From positions 50,800,001-50,864,000 of the forward strand of contig JAUIMM010000200.1 in assembly GCA_031769625.1 (NCBI GenBank): DNA of 64,000 nucleotides, read 5' to 3'. The DNA is from Taudactylus pleione. Lineage: Eukaryota > Chordata > Amphibia > Anura > Myobatrachidae. Each line of letters starts with the position of its first letter. Positions within the stretch are counted from its first letter, which is position 1. The translations under genes and the position numbers were made by a program. Shown one piece after another: positions 45,914-58,186 of the stretch. The notes beneath the pieces are model-generated. The model made no database searches, was not told the DNA's origin, and saw only the letters and a program-made list of their open reading frames with translations.

Positions 45914-46671
45914 GTGTCTGTATAAGCTTTGTGTGTGTGTGTAAGTGTCTCTGTATAGGCTTTGTGTGTAAGTGTCTCTGTATAGGCTTTGTGTGTTTAA
46001 GTGTCTCTGTATAGGCTCCGTGCGTGTGTGTAACTGTCTCTGTATAGGCTTTTTATGTGTGTGTATGTGTCTCTGTATAGGCTTTGTGTGTAAGTGTCTC
46101 TATATAAGCTTTGTGCGTTTATGTCTCTGTATAGGCTGTGTGCGTGTGTGTGTGTAAGTGTCTCTGTATAGGCTTTGTGTGTGTCTCTGTATAGGCTTTG
46201 TGTGTGTGTGTAAGTGGCTCTGTATAGGCTTTGTGTGTGTTAGTGTCTCTGTATAGGCTTTGTGTGTAAGTGTCTCTGTGTCTCTGCATAAGCTTTGTGT
46301 TTATATGTAAGTGTCTCTTTATAGGCTTTGTGTGTGTGTAAGTGTCTCTGTATAGGCTTTGTGTGTAATTGTCTCAGTATAAGCTTTGTGTGTGTGTGTA
46401 AGTCTCTGTATAGGCTTTGTGTGTGTGTGTAAGTGTCTCTGTATAGGCCTTGTGTGTGTCTCTGTATAGGCTTTGTGTGTGTGTGTGTGTGTGTGTAAGT
46501 GTCTATGTATAAGCTTTGTGTGTGTGGTGTGTAAGTGTCTCTGTATAGGCTTTGTAGGTGTGTCTCTGTATAGGCTTTGTGTGTGTGTGTAAGTGTCTCT
46601 GTATAGGCTTTTTGTGTGTCTAAGTGTCTCTGTATAAGCTTTGTGTGTGTGTAAGTGTCTCTGTATAGGCT

Positions 46672-46717
<46 letters not shown>

Positions 46718-48392
46718 GTGTCTGTATAAGCTTTGTGTGTGTGTGAAAGTGTCTCTGTATAGGCTTTGTGTGTAAGTGTCTCCGTATAGGCTTTGTGTGC
46801 GTAAGTGTCTCTGTATAGGCTTTGTGTGTGTGTAAGTGTCTCTGTATAGGCTTTGTATGTGTGTGTAAGTGTCTCTGTATAGGCTTTGTGTGTAAGTGTC
46901 TCTATATAAGCTTTGTGTGTGTATGTCTCTGTATAGGCTGTGTGTGTGTGTGTGTGTAAATGTCTCTGTATAGGCTTTGTGTGTGTCTCTGTATAGGCTT
47001 TGTGTGTGTGTGTAAGTGTCTCTGTATAGGCTTTGTGTGTGTAAGTGTCTCTGTATAGGCTTTGTGTGTAAGTGTCTCTGTGTCTCTGCATAAGCTTTGT
47101 GTTTATGTGTAAGTGTCTCTTTTTAGGCTTTGTGTGTGTAAGTCTCTGTATAGGCTTTGTGTGTGTGTGTAAGTGTCTCTGTATAGGCTTTGTGTGTGTC
47201 TCTGTATAGGCTTTGTGTGTGTATGTGTGTATGTAAGTGTCTCTGTATACGCTTTATGTGTGTGTGTGTAAGTGTCTCTGTATAGGCTTTGTGTGTAAGT
47301 GTCTCTGTATAAGCTGTGTGTGTGTAAGTGTCTCTGCATAAGCTTTGTGTGTGTATGTGTGTGTCTCTGTATAGGCTTTGTGTGTGTATGTGTCTCTGTA
47401 TAAGCTTTGTGTGTGTGTAAGTCTCTATACAGGTTTTGTGTGTGTGTGTAAGTGTCTCTGTATAGGCTTTGTGTGTGTCTCTGTATAGGCTTTGTGTGTA
47501 AGTGTCTCTGTATAGGCTTTGTATGTGTAAGTGTCTCTGCATAGGCTTTGTGTGCAAGAGTCTCTGCATAAGCTTTGATTGTGAATGTGGAAGAGTCTCT
47601 GTATAGGGTTTGTGTGTGTGTGTAAGTGTCTCTGTATAAGCTTTGTGTGTGTGTAAGTGTCCCTGTATAGGCTTTGTGTGTGTGTCTCTGTATAAGCTTT
47701 GTGTGTGTAAGTGTCTCTGTATAGGCTTTGTGTGTGTGAATGTCTCTCTAAAGGTTTTTATGTAAGTGTCTCTATAGGCTTTGTGTGTGTGTATGTGTGT
47801 GTGTGTAAGTGTCTCTGTATATTCTTTGTGTGTAAGTGTCTCTGTATAAGCTTAGTGTGCGTGTGTGTAAGTGTCTCTGCATAGGCTTTGTGTGTGTGTA
47901 AGTGTCTCTGTATAGGCTTTGTGTGTAAGTGTCTCTGTATAGGCTTTGTGTTTAAGTGTTTCTGTATAGGCTTTGTATGTGTGTGTAAGAGTCTCTGTAT
48001 AAGCTTTGTGTGTGTGTAAGTGTCTCTGTATAGGCTTTGTGTGTAAGTGTCTCTGCATAAGCTTTGTGTGTGTATGTGTAAGTGTCTCTGTATAGGCTTT
48101 GTGTGTGTGTAAGTGTCTCTGTATAGGCTTTGTGTGTGTGTAAGTGTCTATGTATAAGCTTTGTGTGTGTGTGGTGTGTAAGTGTCTCTGTATAGGCTTT
48201 GTGTGTGTGTCTCTGTATAGGCTTTGTGTGTGTGTAAGTGTCTCTGTATAAGCTTTGTGTGTGTAAGTGTCTCTGTATAGGCTTTGTGTGTGTGAATGTC
48301 TCTCTAAAGGCTTTGTATGTAAGTGTCTCTGTATAGGCTTTGTGTGCGTGTATGTGTGTGTGTGTAAGTGTCTCTGTAAAGGCTTTGTGTGT

Positions 48393-48680
48393 AAGTGTCT
48401 CTGTATAACCTTAGTGTGCGTGAGTGTAAGTGTCTCTGTATAGGCTTTGTGTGTGTGTGTGTGTAAGAGTCTCTGTATAGGCTTTGTGTGTAAGTGTCTC
48501 TGTTTAGGCTTTGTGTGTAAGTGTTTCTGTATAGGCTTTGTATGTGTGTAAGTGTCTCTGTATAGGCTTTGTTTGTGTGTAAGTGTCTCTGTATAACCTT
48601 AGTGTGCGTGAGTGTAAGTGTCTCTGTATAGGCTTTGTGTGTGTGTGTGTGTAAGAGTCTCTGTATAAGCTTTGTGTATG
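48393..48680 (+). repeat. 188-bp partial duplication
   Basis: The ATAACCTTAGTGTGCGTGAG unit and the following GTAAGAGTCTC unit occur at 48405 and again at 48593. After the second copy the order skips ahead to GTATGTAAGTATC units. Confidence 0.75.
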
Positions 48681-49859
48681 TAAGTATCTCTGTATAGGCT
48701 TTGTGTGTAAGTGTCTCTGCATAAGCTTTGTGTATGTATGTGTAAGTGTCTCTGTATAGGCTTTGTTTTTGTGTAAGTGTCTCTGTATAGGCTTTGTGTG
48801 TGTGTGTGTAAATGTCTATGTATAAGCTTTGTGTGTGTGAGGTGTGTAAGTGTCTCTGTATAGGATTTGTGTGTGTGTCTCTGTATAGGCTTTGTGTGTG
48901 TGTGTAAGTGTCTCTGTATAGGCTTTTTGTGTGTGTAAGTGTCTCTGTTTAAGCTTTGTGTGTGTGTAAGTGTCTCTGTATAGGCTTCGTGTGTGTGTGT
49001 GTGTGTGTAAGTGTCTGTATAAGCTTTGTGTGTGTGTGTAAGTGTCTCTGTATAGGATTTGTGTGTAAGTGTCTCTGTATAGGCTTTGTGTGTGTAAGTG
49101 TCTCTGTATAGGCTTCGTGCGTGTGTGTAAGTGTCTCTGTATAGGCTTTGTTTGTGTGTGTATGTGTCTCTGTATAGGCTTTGTGTGTAAGTGTCTCTAT
49201 ATAAGCTTTGTGCGTGTATGTCTCTGTATAGGCTGTGTGTGTGTGTGTGTGTGTGTGTAAATGTCTCTGTATAGGCTTTGTGTGTGTCTCTGTATAGGCT
49301 TTGTGTGTGTCTCTGTATAGGCTTTGTGTGTGTGTGTAAGTGGCTCTGTATAGGCTTTGTTCGTGTAAGTGTCTCTGTATAGGCTATGTGTATGTAAGTG
49401 TCTCTGTATTGGCTTTATGTGTGTGTGTGTAAGTGTCTCTGTATAGGCTTTGTGTGTAAGTGTCTCTGTATAGGCTTTGTTTGCAAGTGTCTCTGTATAG
49501 GCTTTGTGTGCGTGTATGTGTGTGTGTGTAAGTGTCTCTGTATAGGCTTTGTGTGTAAGTGTCTCTGTATAAGCTTAGTGTGCGTGAGTGTAAGTGTCTC
49601 TGTGTAGGCTTTGTGTGTGTGTGTGTGTGTAAGTGTCTCTGTATAGGCTTTGTGTGTAAGTGTCTCTGTATAGGCTTTGTGTGTAAGTGTTTCTGTATAG
49701 GCTTTGTATGTGTGTGTAAGTGTCTCTGTATAAGCTTTGTGTGTGTAAGTGTCACTGTATAGGCTTTGTGTGTAAGTGTCTCTGCATAGGCTTTGTGTGT
49801 GTATGTGTAAGTGTCTCTGTATAGGCTTTGTGTGTGTGTAAGTGTCTCTGTATAGGCTT

Positions 49860-49891
<32 letters not shown>

Positions 49892-50327
49892 AGTGTCTAT
49901 GTATAAGCTTTGTGTGTGTGTGTGGTGTGTAAGTGTCTCTGTATAGGCTTTGTGTGTGTGTCTCTGTATATTCATTGTGTGTGTGTGTTTGTGTCTCTGT
50001 ATAGGCTTTTTGTATGTGTAAGTGTCTCTGTATAAGCTTTGTGTGTGTGTAAGTGTCTCTGTATAGGCTTTGTGTGTGTGTGTGTGTAAGTGTCTGTATA
50101 AGCTTTGTGTGTGTGTGTTAGTGTCTCTGTATAGGCTTTGTGTGTAAGTGTCTCTGTATAGGCTTCGTGTGTGTGTGTAAGTGTCTCTGTATAGGCTTTG
50201 TATGTGTGTGTAAGTGTTTCTGTATAGGCTTTGTGTGTAAGTGTCTCTATATAAGCTTTGAGTGTGTATGTCTCTGTATAGGCTGTGTGTGTGTGTGTGT
50301 AAATGTCTATGTATAAGCTTTGTGTGT

Positions 50328-52217
50328 GTAAGGTGTTTAAGTGTCTCTGTATAGGCATGTGTGTGTGTATCTGTATAGGCTTTGTGTGTGTGTGTAGGTG
50401 TCTCTGTATAGGCTTTTTGTGTGTGTAAGTGTCTCTGTATAAGCTTTGTGTGTGTGTAAGTGTCTCTGTATAGGCTTTGTGTGTGTGTGTGTGTGTGTAA
50501 GTGTCTGTATAAGCTTTGTGTGTGTGTGTAAGTGTCTCTGTATAGGCTTTGTGTGTAAGTGTCTCTGTATAGGCTTTGTGTGTGTAAGTGTCTCTGTATA
50601 GGCTCCGTGCGTGTGTGTAACTGTCTCTGTATAGGCTTTTTATGTGTGTGTATGTGTCTCTGTATAGGCTTTGTGTGTAAGTGTCTCTATATAAGCTTTG
50701 TGCGTGTATGTCTCTGTATAGGCTGTGTGCGTGTGTGTGTGTAAGTGTCTCTGTATAGGCTTTGTGTGTGTCTCTGTATAGGCTTTGTGTGTGTGTGTAA
50801 GTGGCTCTGTATAGGCTTTGTGTGTGTTAGTGTCTCTGTATAGGCTTTGTGTGTAAGTGTCTCTGTGTCTCTGCATAAGCTTTGTGTTTATATGTAAGTG
50901 TCTCTTTATAGGCTTTGTGTGTGTAAGTGTCTCTGTATAGGCTTTGTGTGTAAGTGTCTCAGTATAAGCTTTGTGTGTGTGTGTTAGTCTCTGTATAGGC
51001 TTTGTGTGTGTGTGTAAGTGTCTCTGTATAGGCCTTGTGTGTGTCTCTGTATAGGCTTTGTGTGTGTGTGTGTGTGTGTGTGTGTAAGTGTCTATGTATA
51101 AGCTTTGTGTGTGTGTGGTGTGTAAGTGTCTCTGTATAGGCTTTGTAGGTGTGTCTCTGTATAGGCTTTTTGTGTGTCTAAGTGTCTCTGTATAAGCTTT
51201 GTGTGTGTGTAAGTGTCTCTGTATAGGCTTTGTGTGTGTGTGTGTGTAAGTGTCTGTATAAGCTTTGTGTGTGTAAGGTGTTTAAGTGTCTCTGTATAGG
51301 CATGTGTGTGTGTATCTGTATAGGCTTTGTGTGTGTGTGTAGGTGTCTCTGTATAGGCTTTTTGTGTGTGTAAGTGTCTCTGTATAAGCTTTGTGTGTGT
51401 GTAAGTGTCTCTGTATAGGCTTTGTGTGTGTGTGTGTGTGTGTAAGTGTCTGTATAAGCTTTGTGTGTGTGTGTAAGTGTCTCTGTATAGGCTTTGTGTG
51501 TAAGTGTCTCTGTATAGGCTTTGTGTGTGTAAGTGTCTCTGTATAGGCTCCGTGCGTGTGTGTAACTGTCTCTGTATAGGCTTTTTATGTGTGTGTATGT
51601 GTCTCTGTATAGGCTTTGTGTGTAAGTGTCTCTATATAAGCTTTGTGCGTGTATGTCTCTGTATAGGCTGTGTGCGTGTGTGTGTGTAAGTGTCTCTGTA
51701 TAGGCTTTGTGTGTGTCTCTGTATAGGCTTTGTGTGTGTGTGTAAGTGGCTCTGTATAGGCTTTGTGTGTGTTAGTGTCTCTGTATAGGCTTTGTGTGTA
51801 AGTGTCTCTGTGTCTCTGCATAAGCTTTGTGTTTATATGTAAGTGTCTCTTTATAGGCTTTGTGTGTGTAAGTGTCTCTGTATAGGCTTTGTGTGTAAGT
51901 GTCTCAGTATAAGCTTTGTGTGTGTGTGTTAGTCTCTGTATAGGCTTTGTGTGTGTGTGTAAGTGTCTCTGTATAGGCCTTGTGTGTGTCTCTGTATAGG
52001 CTTTGTGTGTGTGTGTGTGTGTGTAAGTGTCTATGTATAAGCTTTGTGTGTGTGTGGTGTGTAAGTGTCTCTGTATAGGCTTTGTAGGTGTGTCTCTGTA
52101 TAGGCTTTTTGTGTGTCTAAGTGTCTCTGTATAAGCTTTGTGTGTGTGTAAGTGTCTCTGTATAGGCTTCGTGTGTGTGTGTGTGTGTAAGTGTCTGTAT
52201 AAGCTTTGTGTGTGTGT
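50328..52217 (+). repeat. 945-bp local tandem duplication
   Basis: GTAAGGTGTTTAAG at 50328 recurs at 51273, an exact 945-bp offset. Both copies share otherwise rare units (GTGTAGGTGTCTC, GTGTTAGTCTCTG) and encode identical plus-strand 61-residue translations (50559 and 51504). The internal junction near 51255-51272 lies within a shared GTATAAGCTTTGTGTGTG unit. Confidence 0.9.
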
Positions 52218-53051
52218 GAAAGTGTCTCTGTATAGGCTTTGTGTGTAAGTGTCTCCGTATAGGCTTTGTGTGCGTAAGTGTCTCTGTATAGGCTTTGTGT
52301 GTGTGTAAGTGTCTCTGTATAGGCTTTGTATGTGTGTGTAAGTGTCTCTGTATAGGCTTTGTGTGTAAGTGTCTCTATATAAGCTTTGTGTGTGTATGTC
52401 TCTGTATAGGCTGTGTGTGTGTGTGTGTGTGTAAATGTCTCTGTATAGGCTTTGTGTGTGTCTCTGTATAGGCTTTGTGTGTGTGTGTAAGTGTCTCTGT
52501 ATAGGCTTTGTGTGTGTAAGTGTCTCTGTATAGGCTTTGTGTGTAAGTGTCTCTGTGTCTCTGCATAAGCTTTGTGTTTATGTGTAAGTGTCTCTTTTTA
52601 GGCTTTGTGTGTGTAAGTCTCTGTATAGGCTTTGTGTGTGTGTGTAAGTGTCTCTGTATAGGCTTTGTGTGTGTCTCTGTATAGGCTTTGTGTGTGTATG
52701 TGTGTATGTAAGTGTCTCTGTATACGCTTTATGTGTGTGTGTGTAAGTGTCTCTGTATAGGCTTTGTGTGTAAGTGTCTCTGTATAAGCTGTGTGTGTGT
52801 AAGTGTCTCTGCATAAGCTTTGTGTGTGTATGTGTGTGTCTCTGTATAGGCTTTGTGTGTGTATGTGTCTCTGTATAAGCTTTGTGTGTGTGTAAGTCTC
52901 TATACAGGTTTTGTGTGTGTGTGTAAGTGTCTCTGTATAGGCTTTGTGTGTGTCTCTGTATAGGCTTTGTGTGTAAGTGTCTCTGTATAGGCTTTGTATG
53001 TGTAAGTGTCTATGCATAGGCTTTGTGTGCAAGAGTCTCTGCATAAGCTTT

Positions 53052-55144
53052 GATTGTGAATGTGGAAGAGTCTCTGTATAGGGTTTGTGTGTGTGTGTAA
53101 GTGTATCTGTATAAGCTTTGTGTGTGTGTAAGTGTCTCTGTATAGGCTTTGTGTGTGTGTCTCTGTATAAGCTTTGTGTGTGTAAGTGTCTCTGTATAGG
53201 CTTTGTGTGTGTGAATGTCTCTCTAAAGGTTTTTATGTAAGTGTCTCTGTATAGGCTTTGTGTGTGTGTATGTGTGTGTGTGTAAGTGTCACTGTATATT
53301 CTTTCTGTGTAAGTGTCTCTGTATAAGCTTAGTGTGCGTGTGTGTAAGTGTCTCTGCATAGGCTTTGTGTGTGTGTAAGTGTCTCTGTATAGGCTTTGTG
53401 TGTAAGTGTCTCTGTATAGGCTTTGTGTTTAAGTGTTTCTGTATAGGCTTTGTATGTGTGTGTAAGAGTCTCTGTATAAGCTTTGTGTGTGTGTAAGTGT
53501 CTCTGTATAGGCTTTGTGTGTGTGTGTAAGTGTCTATGTATAAGCTTTGTGTGTGTGTGGTGTGTAAGTGTCTCTGTATAGGCTTTGTGTGTGTGTCTCT
53601 GTATAGGCTTTGTGTGTGTGTAAGTGTCTCTCTATAAGCTTTGTGTGTGTAAGTGTCTCTGTATAGGCTTTGTGTGTGTGAATGTCTCTCTAAAGGCTTT
53701 GTATGTAAGTGTCTCTGTATAGGCTTTGTGTGCGTGTATGTGTGTGTGTGTAAGTGTCTCTGTAAAGGCTTTGTGTGTAAGTGTCTCTGTATAACCTTAG
53801 TGTGCGTGAGTGTAAGTGTCTCTGTATAGGCTTTGTGTGTGTGTGTGTGTGTAAGAGTCTCTGTATAGGCTTTGTGTGTAAGTGTCTCTGTTTAGGCTTT
53901 GTGTGTAAGTGTTTCTGTATAGGCTTTGTATGTGTGTAAGTGTCTCTGTATAAGCTTTGTGTATGTAAGTATCTCTGTATAGGCTCTGTGTGTAAGTGTC
54001 TCTGCATAAGCTTTGTGTATGTATGTGTAAGTGTCTCTGTATAGGCTTTGTTTGTGTGTAAGTGTCTCTGTATAGGCTTTGTGTGTGTGTGTGTGTAAAT
54101 GTCTATGTATAAGCTATGTGTGTGTGAGGTGTGTAAGTGTCTCTGTATAGGATTTGTGTGTGTGTCTCTGTATAGGCTTTGTGTGTGTGTGTAAGTGTCT
54201 CTGTATAGGATTTTTGTGTGTGTAAGTGTCTCTGTTTAAGCTTTGTGTGTGTGTAAGTGTCTCTGTATAGGCTTTGTGTGTGTGTGTGTGTGTGTGTGTG
54301 TAAGTGTCTGTATAAGCTTTGTGTGTGTGTGTAAGTGTCTCTGTATAGGATTTGTGTGTAAGTGTCCCTGTATAGGCTTTGTGTGTGTAAGTGTCTCTGT
54401 ATAGGCTTCGTGCGTGTGTGTAAGTGTCTCTGTATAGGCTTTGTTTGTGTGTGTATGTGTCTCTGTATAGGCTTTGTGTGTAAGTGTCTCTATATAAGCT
54501 TTGTGCGTGTATGTCTCTGTATAGGCTGTGTGTGTGTGTGTGTGTGTGTAAATGTCTCTGTATAGGCTTTGTGTGTGTCTCTGTATAGGCTTTGTGTGTG
54601 TCTCTGTATAGGCTTTGTGTGTGTGTGTAAGTGGCTCTGTATAGGCTTTGTTCGTGTAAGTGTCTCTGTATAGGCTATGTGTATGTAAGTGTCTCTGTAT
54701 TGGCTTTATGTGTGTGTGTGTAAGTGTCTCTGTATAGGCTTTGTGTGTAAGTGTCTCTGTATAGGCTTTGTTTGCAAGTGTCTCTGTATAGGCTTTGTGT
54801 GCGTGTATGTGTGTGTGTGTAAGTGTCTCTGTATAGGCTTTGTGTAAGTGTCTCTGTATAAGCTTAGTGTGCGTGAGTGTAAGTGTCTCTGTGTAGGCTT
54901 TGTGTGTGTGTGTGTAAGTGTCTCTGTATAGGCTTTGTGTGTAAGTGTCTCTGTATAGGCTTTGTGTGTAAGTGTTTCTGTATAGGCTTTGTATGTGTGT
55001 GTAAGTGTCTCTGTATAAGCTTTGTGTGTGTAAGTGTCACTGTATAGGCATTGTGTGTAAGTGTCTCTGCATAGGCTTTGTGTGTGTATGTGTAAGTGTC
55101 TCTGTATAGGCTTTGTGTGTGTGTAAGTGTCTCTGTATAGGCTT

Positions 55145-55177
<33 letters not shown>

Positions 55178-56232
55178 AAGTGTCTATGTATAAGCTTTGT
55201 GTGTGTGTGTGTGTGGTGTGTAAGTGTCTCTGTATAGGCTTTGTGTGTGTGTCTCTGTATATGCTTTGTGTGTGTGTGTTTGTGTCTCTGTATAGGCTTT
55301 TTGTGTGTGTAAGTGTCTCTGTATAAGCTTTGTGTGTGTGTAAGTGTCTCTGTATAGGCTTTGTGTGTGTGTGTGTGTGTGTGTAAGTGTCTGTATAAGC
55401 TTTGTGTGTGTGTGTTAGTGTCTCTGTATAGGCTTTGTGTGTAAGTGTCTCTGTATAGGCTTCGTGTGTGTGTGTAAGTGTGTCTGTATAGGCTTTGTAT
55501 GTGTGTGTAAGTGTTTCTGTATAGGCTTTGTGTGTAAGTGTCTCTATATAAGCTTTGAGTGTGTATGTCTCTGTATAGGCTGTGTGTGTGTGTGTGTGTG
55601 TAAGTGTCTCTGTATAGGCTTTGTGTGTGTCTCTGTATAGGCTTTGTGTGTGTGTGTGTGTAAGTGGCTCTGTATAGGCTTTGTGTGTGTAAGTGTCTCT
55701 GTATAGGCTTTGTGTGTAAGTGTCTCTGTGTCTCTGCATAAGCTTTGTGTTTATGTGTAAGTGTCTCTTTTTAAGCTTTGTGTGTGTGTAAGTCTCTGTA
55801 TAGGCTTTGTGTGTGTGTAATTGTCTCTGTATAGGCTTTGTGTGTGTCTCTGTATAGGCTTTGTGTGTGTGTGTGTATGTGTGTATGTAAGTATCTCTGT
55901 ATATGCTTTATGTGTGTGTGTAAGTGTCTCTGTATAGGCTTTGTGTGTAAGTGTCTCTGTATAAGCTGTGTGTGTGTCAGTGTCTCTGCATAAGCTTTGT
56001 GTGTGTGTGTATGTGTGTGTCTCTGTATAGGCTTTGTGTGTGTATGTGTCTCTGTATAAGCTTTGTGTGTGTGTAAATCTCTGTACAGGTTTTGTGTGTG
56101 TGTGTAAGTGTCTCTGTATAGGCTTTGTGTGGGTCTCTGTATAGGCTTTGTGTGTAAGTGTCTCTGTATAGGCTTTGTGTGTGTAAGTGTCTCTGCATAG
56201 GCTTTGTGTGCAAGAGTCTCTGCATAAGCTTT
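53052..56232 (+). repeat. HOR copy, 3,181 bp (C plus D sections)
   Basis: Carries TATATTCTTTC (53296), CTGTAAAGGC (53762), GAGGTGTG (54125) and the D module (54673-54712). It then carries GAGTGTGTATG (55558) and GTATATGCTTTATG (55900), variants not seen on the left. It is the last copy that starts with the standard landmark. Confidence 0.65.
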
Positions 56233-57541
56233 GATTGTGTATGTGAAAGTGTCTCTGTATAGGCTTTGTGTGTGTGTGTAAGTGTCTCTGTATAAGCTTT
56301 GTGTGTGTGTAAGTGTCTCTGTATAGGCTTTGAGTGTGTCTCTCTGTATAAGCTTTGTGTGTGTAAGTGTCTCTGTATAGGCTTTGTGTGTGTGAATGTC
56401 TCTCTAAAGGCTTTTATGCAAGTGTCTCTGTATAGGCTTTGTGTTTGTAAGTGTCTCTGTATAGGCTTTGTGTGTAAGTGTCTCTGTATAAGCTTAGTGT
56501 GCGTGTGTGTAAGTGTCTCTGTATAGGCTTTGTGAGTGTGTGTGTGTAAGTGTCTCTGTATAGGCTTTGTGTGTAAGTGTCTCTGTATAGGCTTTGTGTG
56601 TAAGTGTTTCTGAATAGGCTTTGTATGTGTGCGTAAGTGTCTCTGTATAAGCTTTGTGTGTGTGTAAGTGTCTCTGTATAGGCTTTGTGTGTAAGTGTCT
56701 CTGCATAAGCTTTGTGTGTGTATGTGTAAGTGTCTCTGTATAGGCTTTGTTTGTGTGTAAGTGTCTCTGTATAGGCTTTGTGTGTGTGTGTAAGTGTCTA
56801 TGTATAAGCTTTGTGTGTGTGTGTGTGGTGTGTAAGTGTCTCTGTATACGCTTTGTGTGTGTGTCTCTGTATAGGCTTTGTGTGTGCATGTAAGTGTCTC
56901 TGTATAAGCTTTGTGTGTGTGTAAGTGTCTCTGTATAGGCTTTGTGTGTGTGTGTCTCTGTATAAGCTTTGTGTGTGTAAGTGTCTCTGTATAGGCTTTG
57001 TGTGTGTGAATGTCTCTCTAAAGGCTTTGTATGTAAGTGTCTCTGTATAGGCTATGTGTGCGTGTATGTGTGTGTGTTTAAGTGTCTCTGTATAAGCTTA
57101 GTGTGCGTGAGTGTAAGTGTCTCTGTATAGGCTTTGTGTGTGTGTGTGTGTAAGTGTCTCTGTATAGGCTTTGTGTGTAAGAGTCTCTGTATAGGCTTTG
57201 TGTGTAAGTGTTTCTGTATAGGCTTTGTATGTGTGTGTAAGTGTCTCTGTATAAGCTTTGTGTGTGTAAGTATCTCTGTATAAGCTTTGTGTGTAAGTGT
57301 CTCTGCATAAGCTTTGTCTGTGTTTGTGTAAGTGTCTCTGTATAGGCTTTGTGTGTGTGTAAGTGTCTCTGTATAGGCTTTGTGTGTGTGTGTGTAAATG
57401 TCTATGTATAAGCTTTGTGTGTGTGTGGTGTGTAAGTGTCTCTGTATAGGCTTTGTGTGTGTGTCTCTGTATAGGCTTTGTGTGTGTGTGTAAGTGTCTC
57501 TGTATAAGCTTTGTGTGTGTGTAAGTGTCTCTGTATAGGCT

Positions 57542-57587
<46 letters not shown>

Positions 57588-57917
57588 GTGTCTGTATAAG
57601 CTTTGTGTGTGTGTAAGAGTCTCTGTATAGGCTTTTTGTGTAAGTGTCTCTGTATAGGCTTTGTGTGTGTAAGTGTCTCTGTATAGGCTTCGTGTGTGTG
57701 TGTAAGTGTCTCTGTATTGGCTTTGTATGTGTGTATAAGTGTCTCTGTATAGGCTTTGTGTGTAAGTGTCTCTATATAAGCTTTGTGTGTGTATGTCTCT
57801 GTATAGGCTTTGTGTGTGTCTCTGTATAGGCTCTGTGTGTAAGTGTCTCTGTATAGGCTTTGTGTGTGTAAGTGTCTCTGCATAGGCTTTGTGTGCAAGA
57901 GTCTCTGCATAAGCTTT
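56233..57917 (+). repeat. Diverged HOR copy, 1,685 bp
   Basis: Starts with the diverged landmark GATTGTGTATGTGAAAG and carries GTGTCTCTCTGTATAAGC (56337) and GGCTTTTATGCAAG (56410), absent from the left half. It is internally shortened near 57800, passing from CTATATAAGC units to the GCAAGAGTCTC end. Confidence 0.65.
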
Positions 57918-58126
57918 GATTGTGTATGTGGAAGTGTCTCTGTATAGGCTTTGTGTGTGTGTGTCAGTGTCTCTGTATAAGATTTGTGTGTGTGTAAGTG
58001 TCTCTGTATAGGCTTTGTGTGTAAGTGTCTCAGTATAAGCTTTGTGTGTGTGTGTAAGTCTCTGTATAGGCTTTGTGTGTGTGTGTAAGTGTCTCTGTAT
58101 AGGCTTGTGTGTGTCTCTGTATAGGC

Positions 58127-58186
<60 letters not shown>

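Larger units (their letters stand above)
43725..47576 (+). repeat. HOR copy, right piece after the insertion (C, D and B sections)
   Basis: Resumes exactly at the target unit and continues with subtype C (GAGGTGTG, AGGATTTG near 44093-44120), a 60-bp GT tract, and the right-half-specific D module (44674-44711). It then continues with a B-type section: GGCTTGTGTG (45445), AACTGTCTC (46032), TTTGTAGGTG (46552) and GTATACGC (47247). Confidence 0.65.
47577..53051 (+). repeat. HOR copy, 5,475 bp (C, D and duplicated B sections)
   Basis: The order resembles the copy interrupted by the insertion: TATATTCTTTG (47820), CTGTAAAGGC (48375), GAGGTGTG, the D module (49381-49420), then B-type units. It includes a 188-bp partial duplication near 48.4-48.7 kb and a 945-bp tandem duplication at 50.3-52.2 kb. 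Confidence 0.65.
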
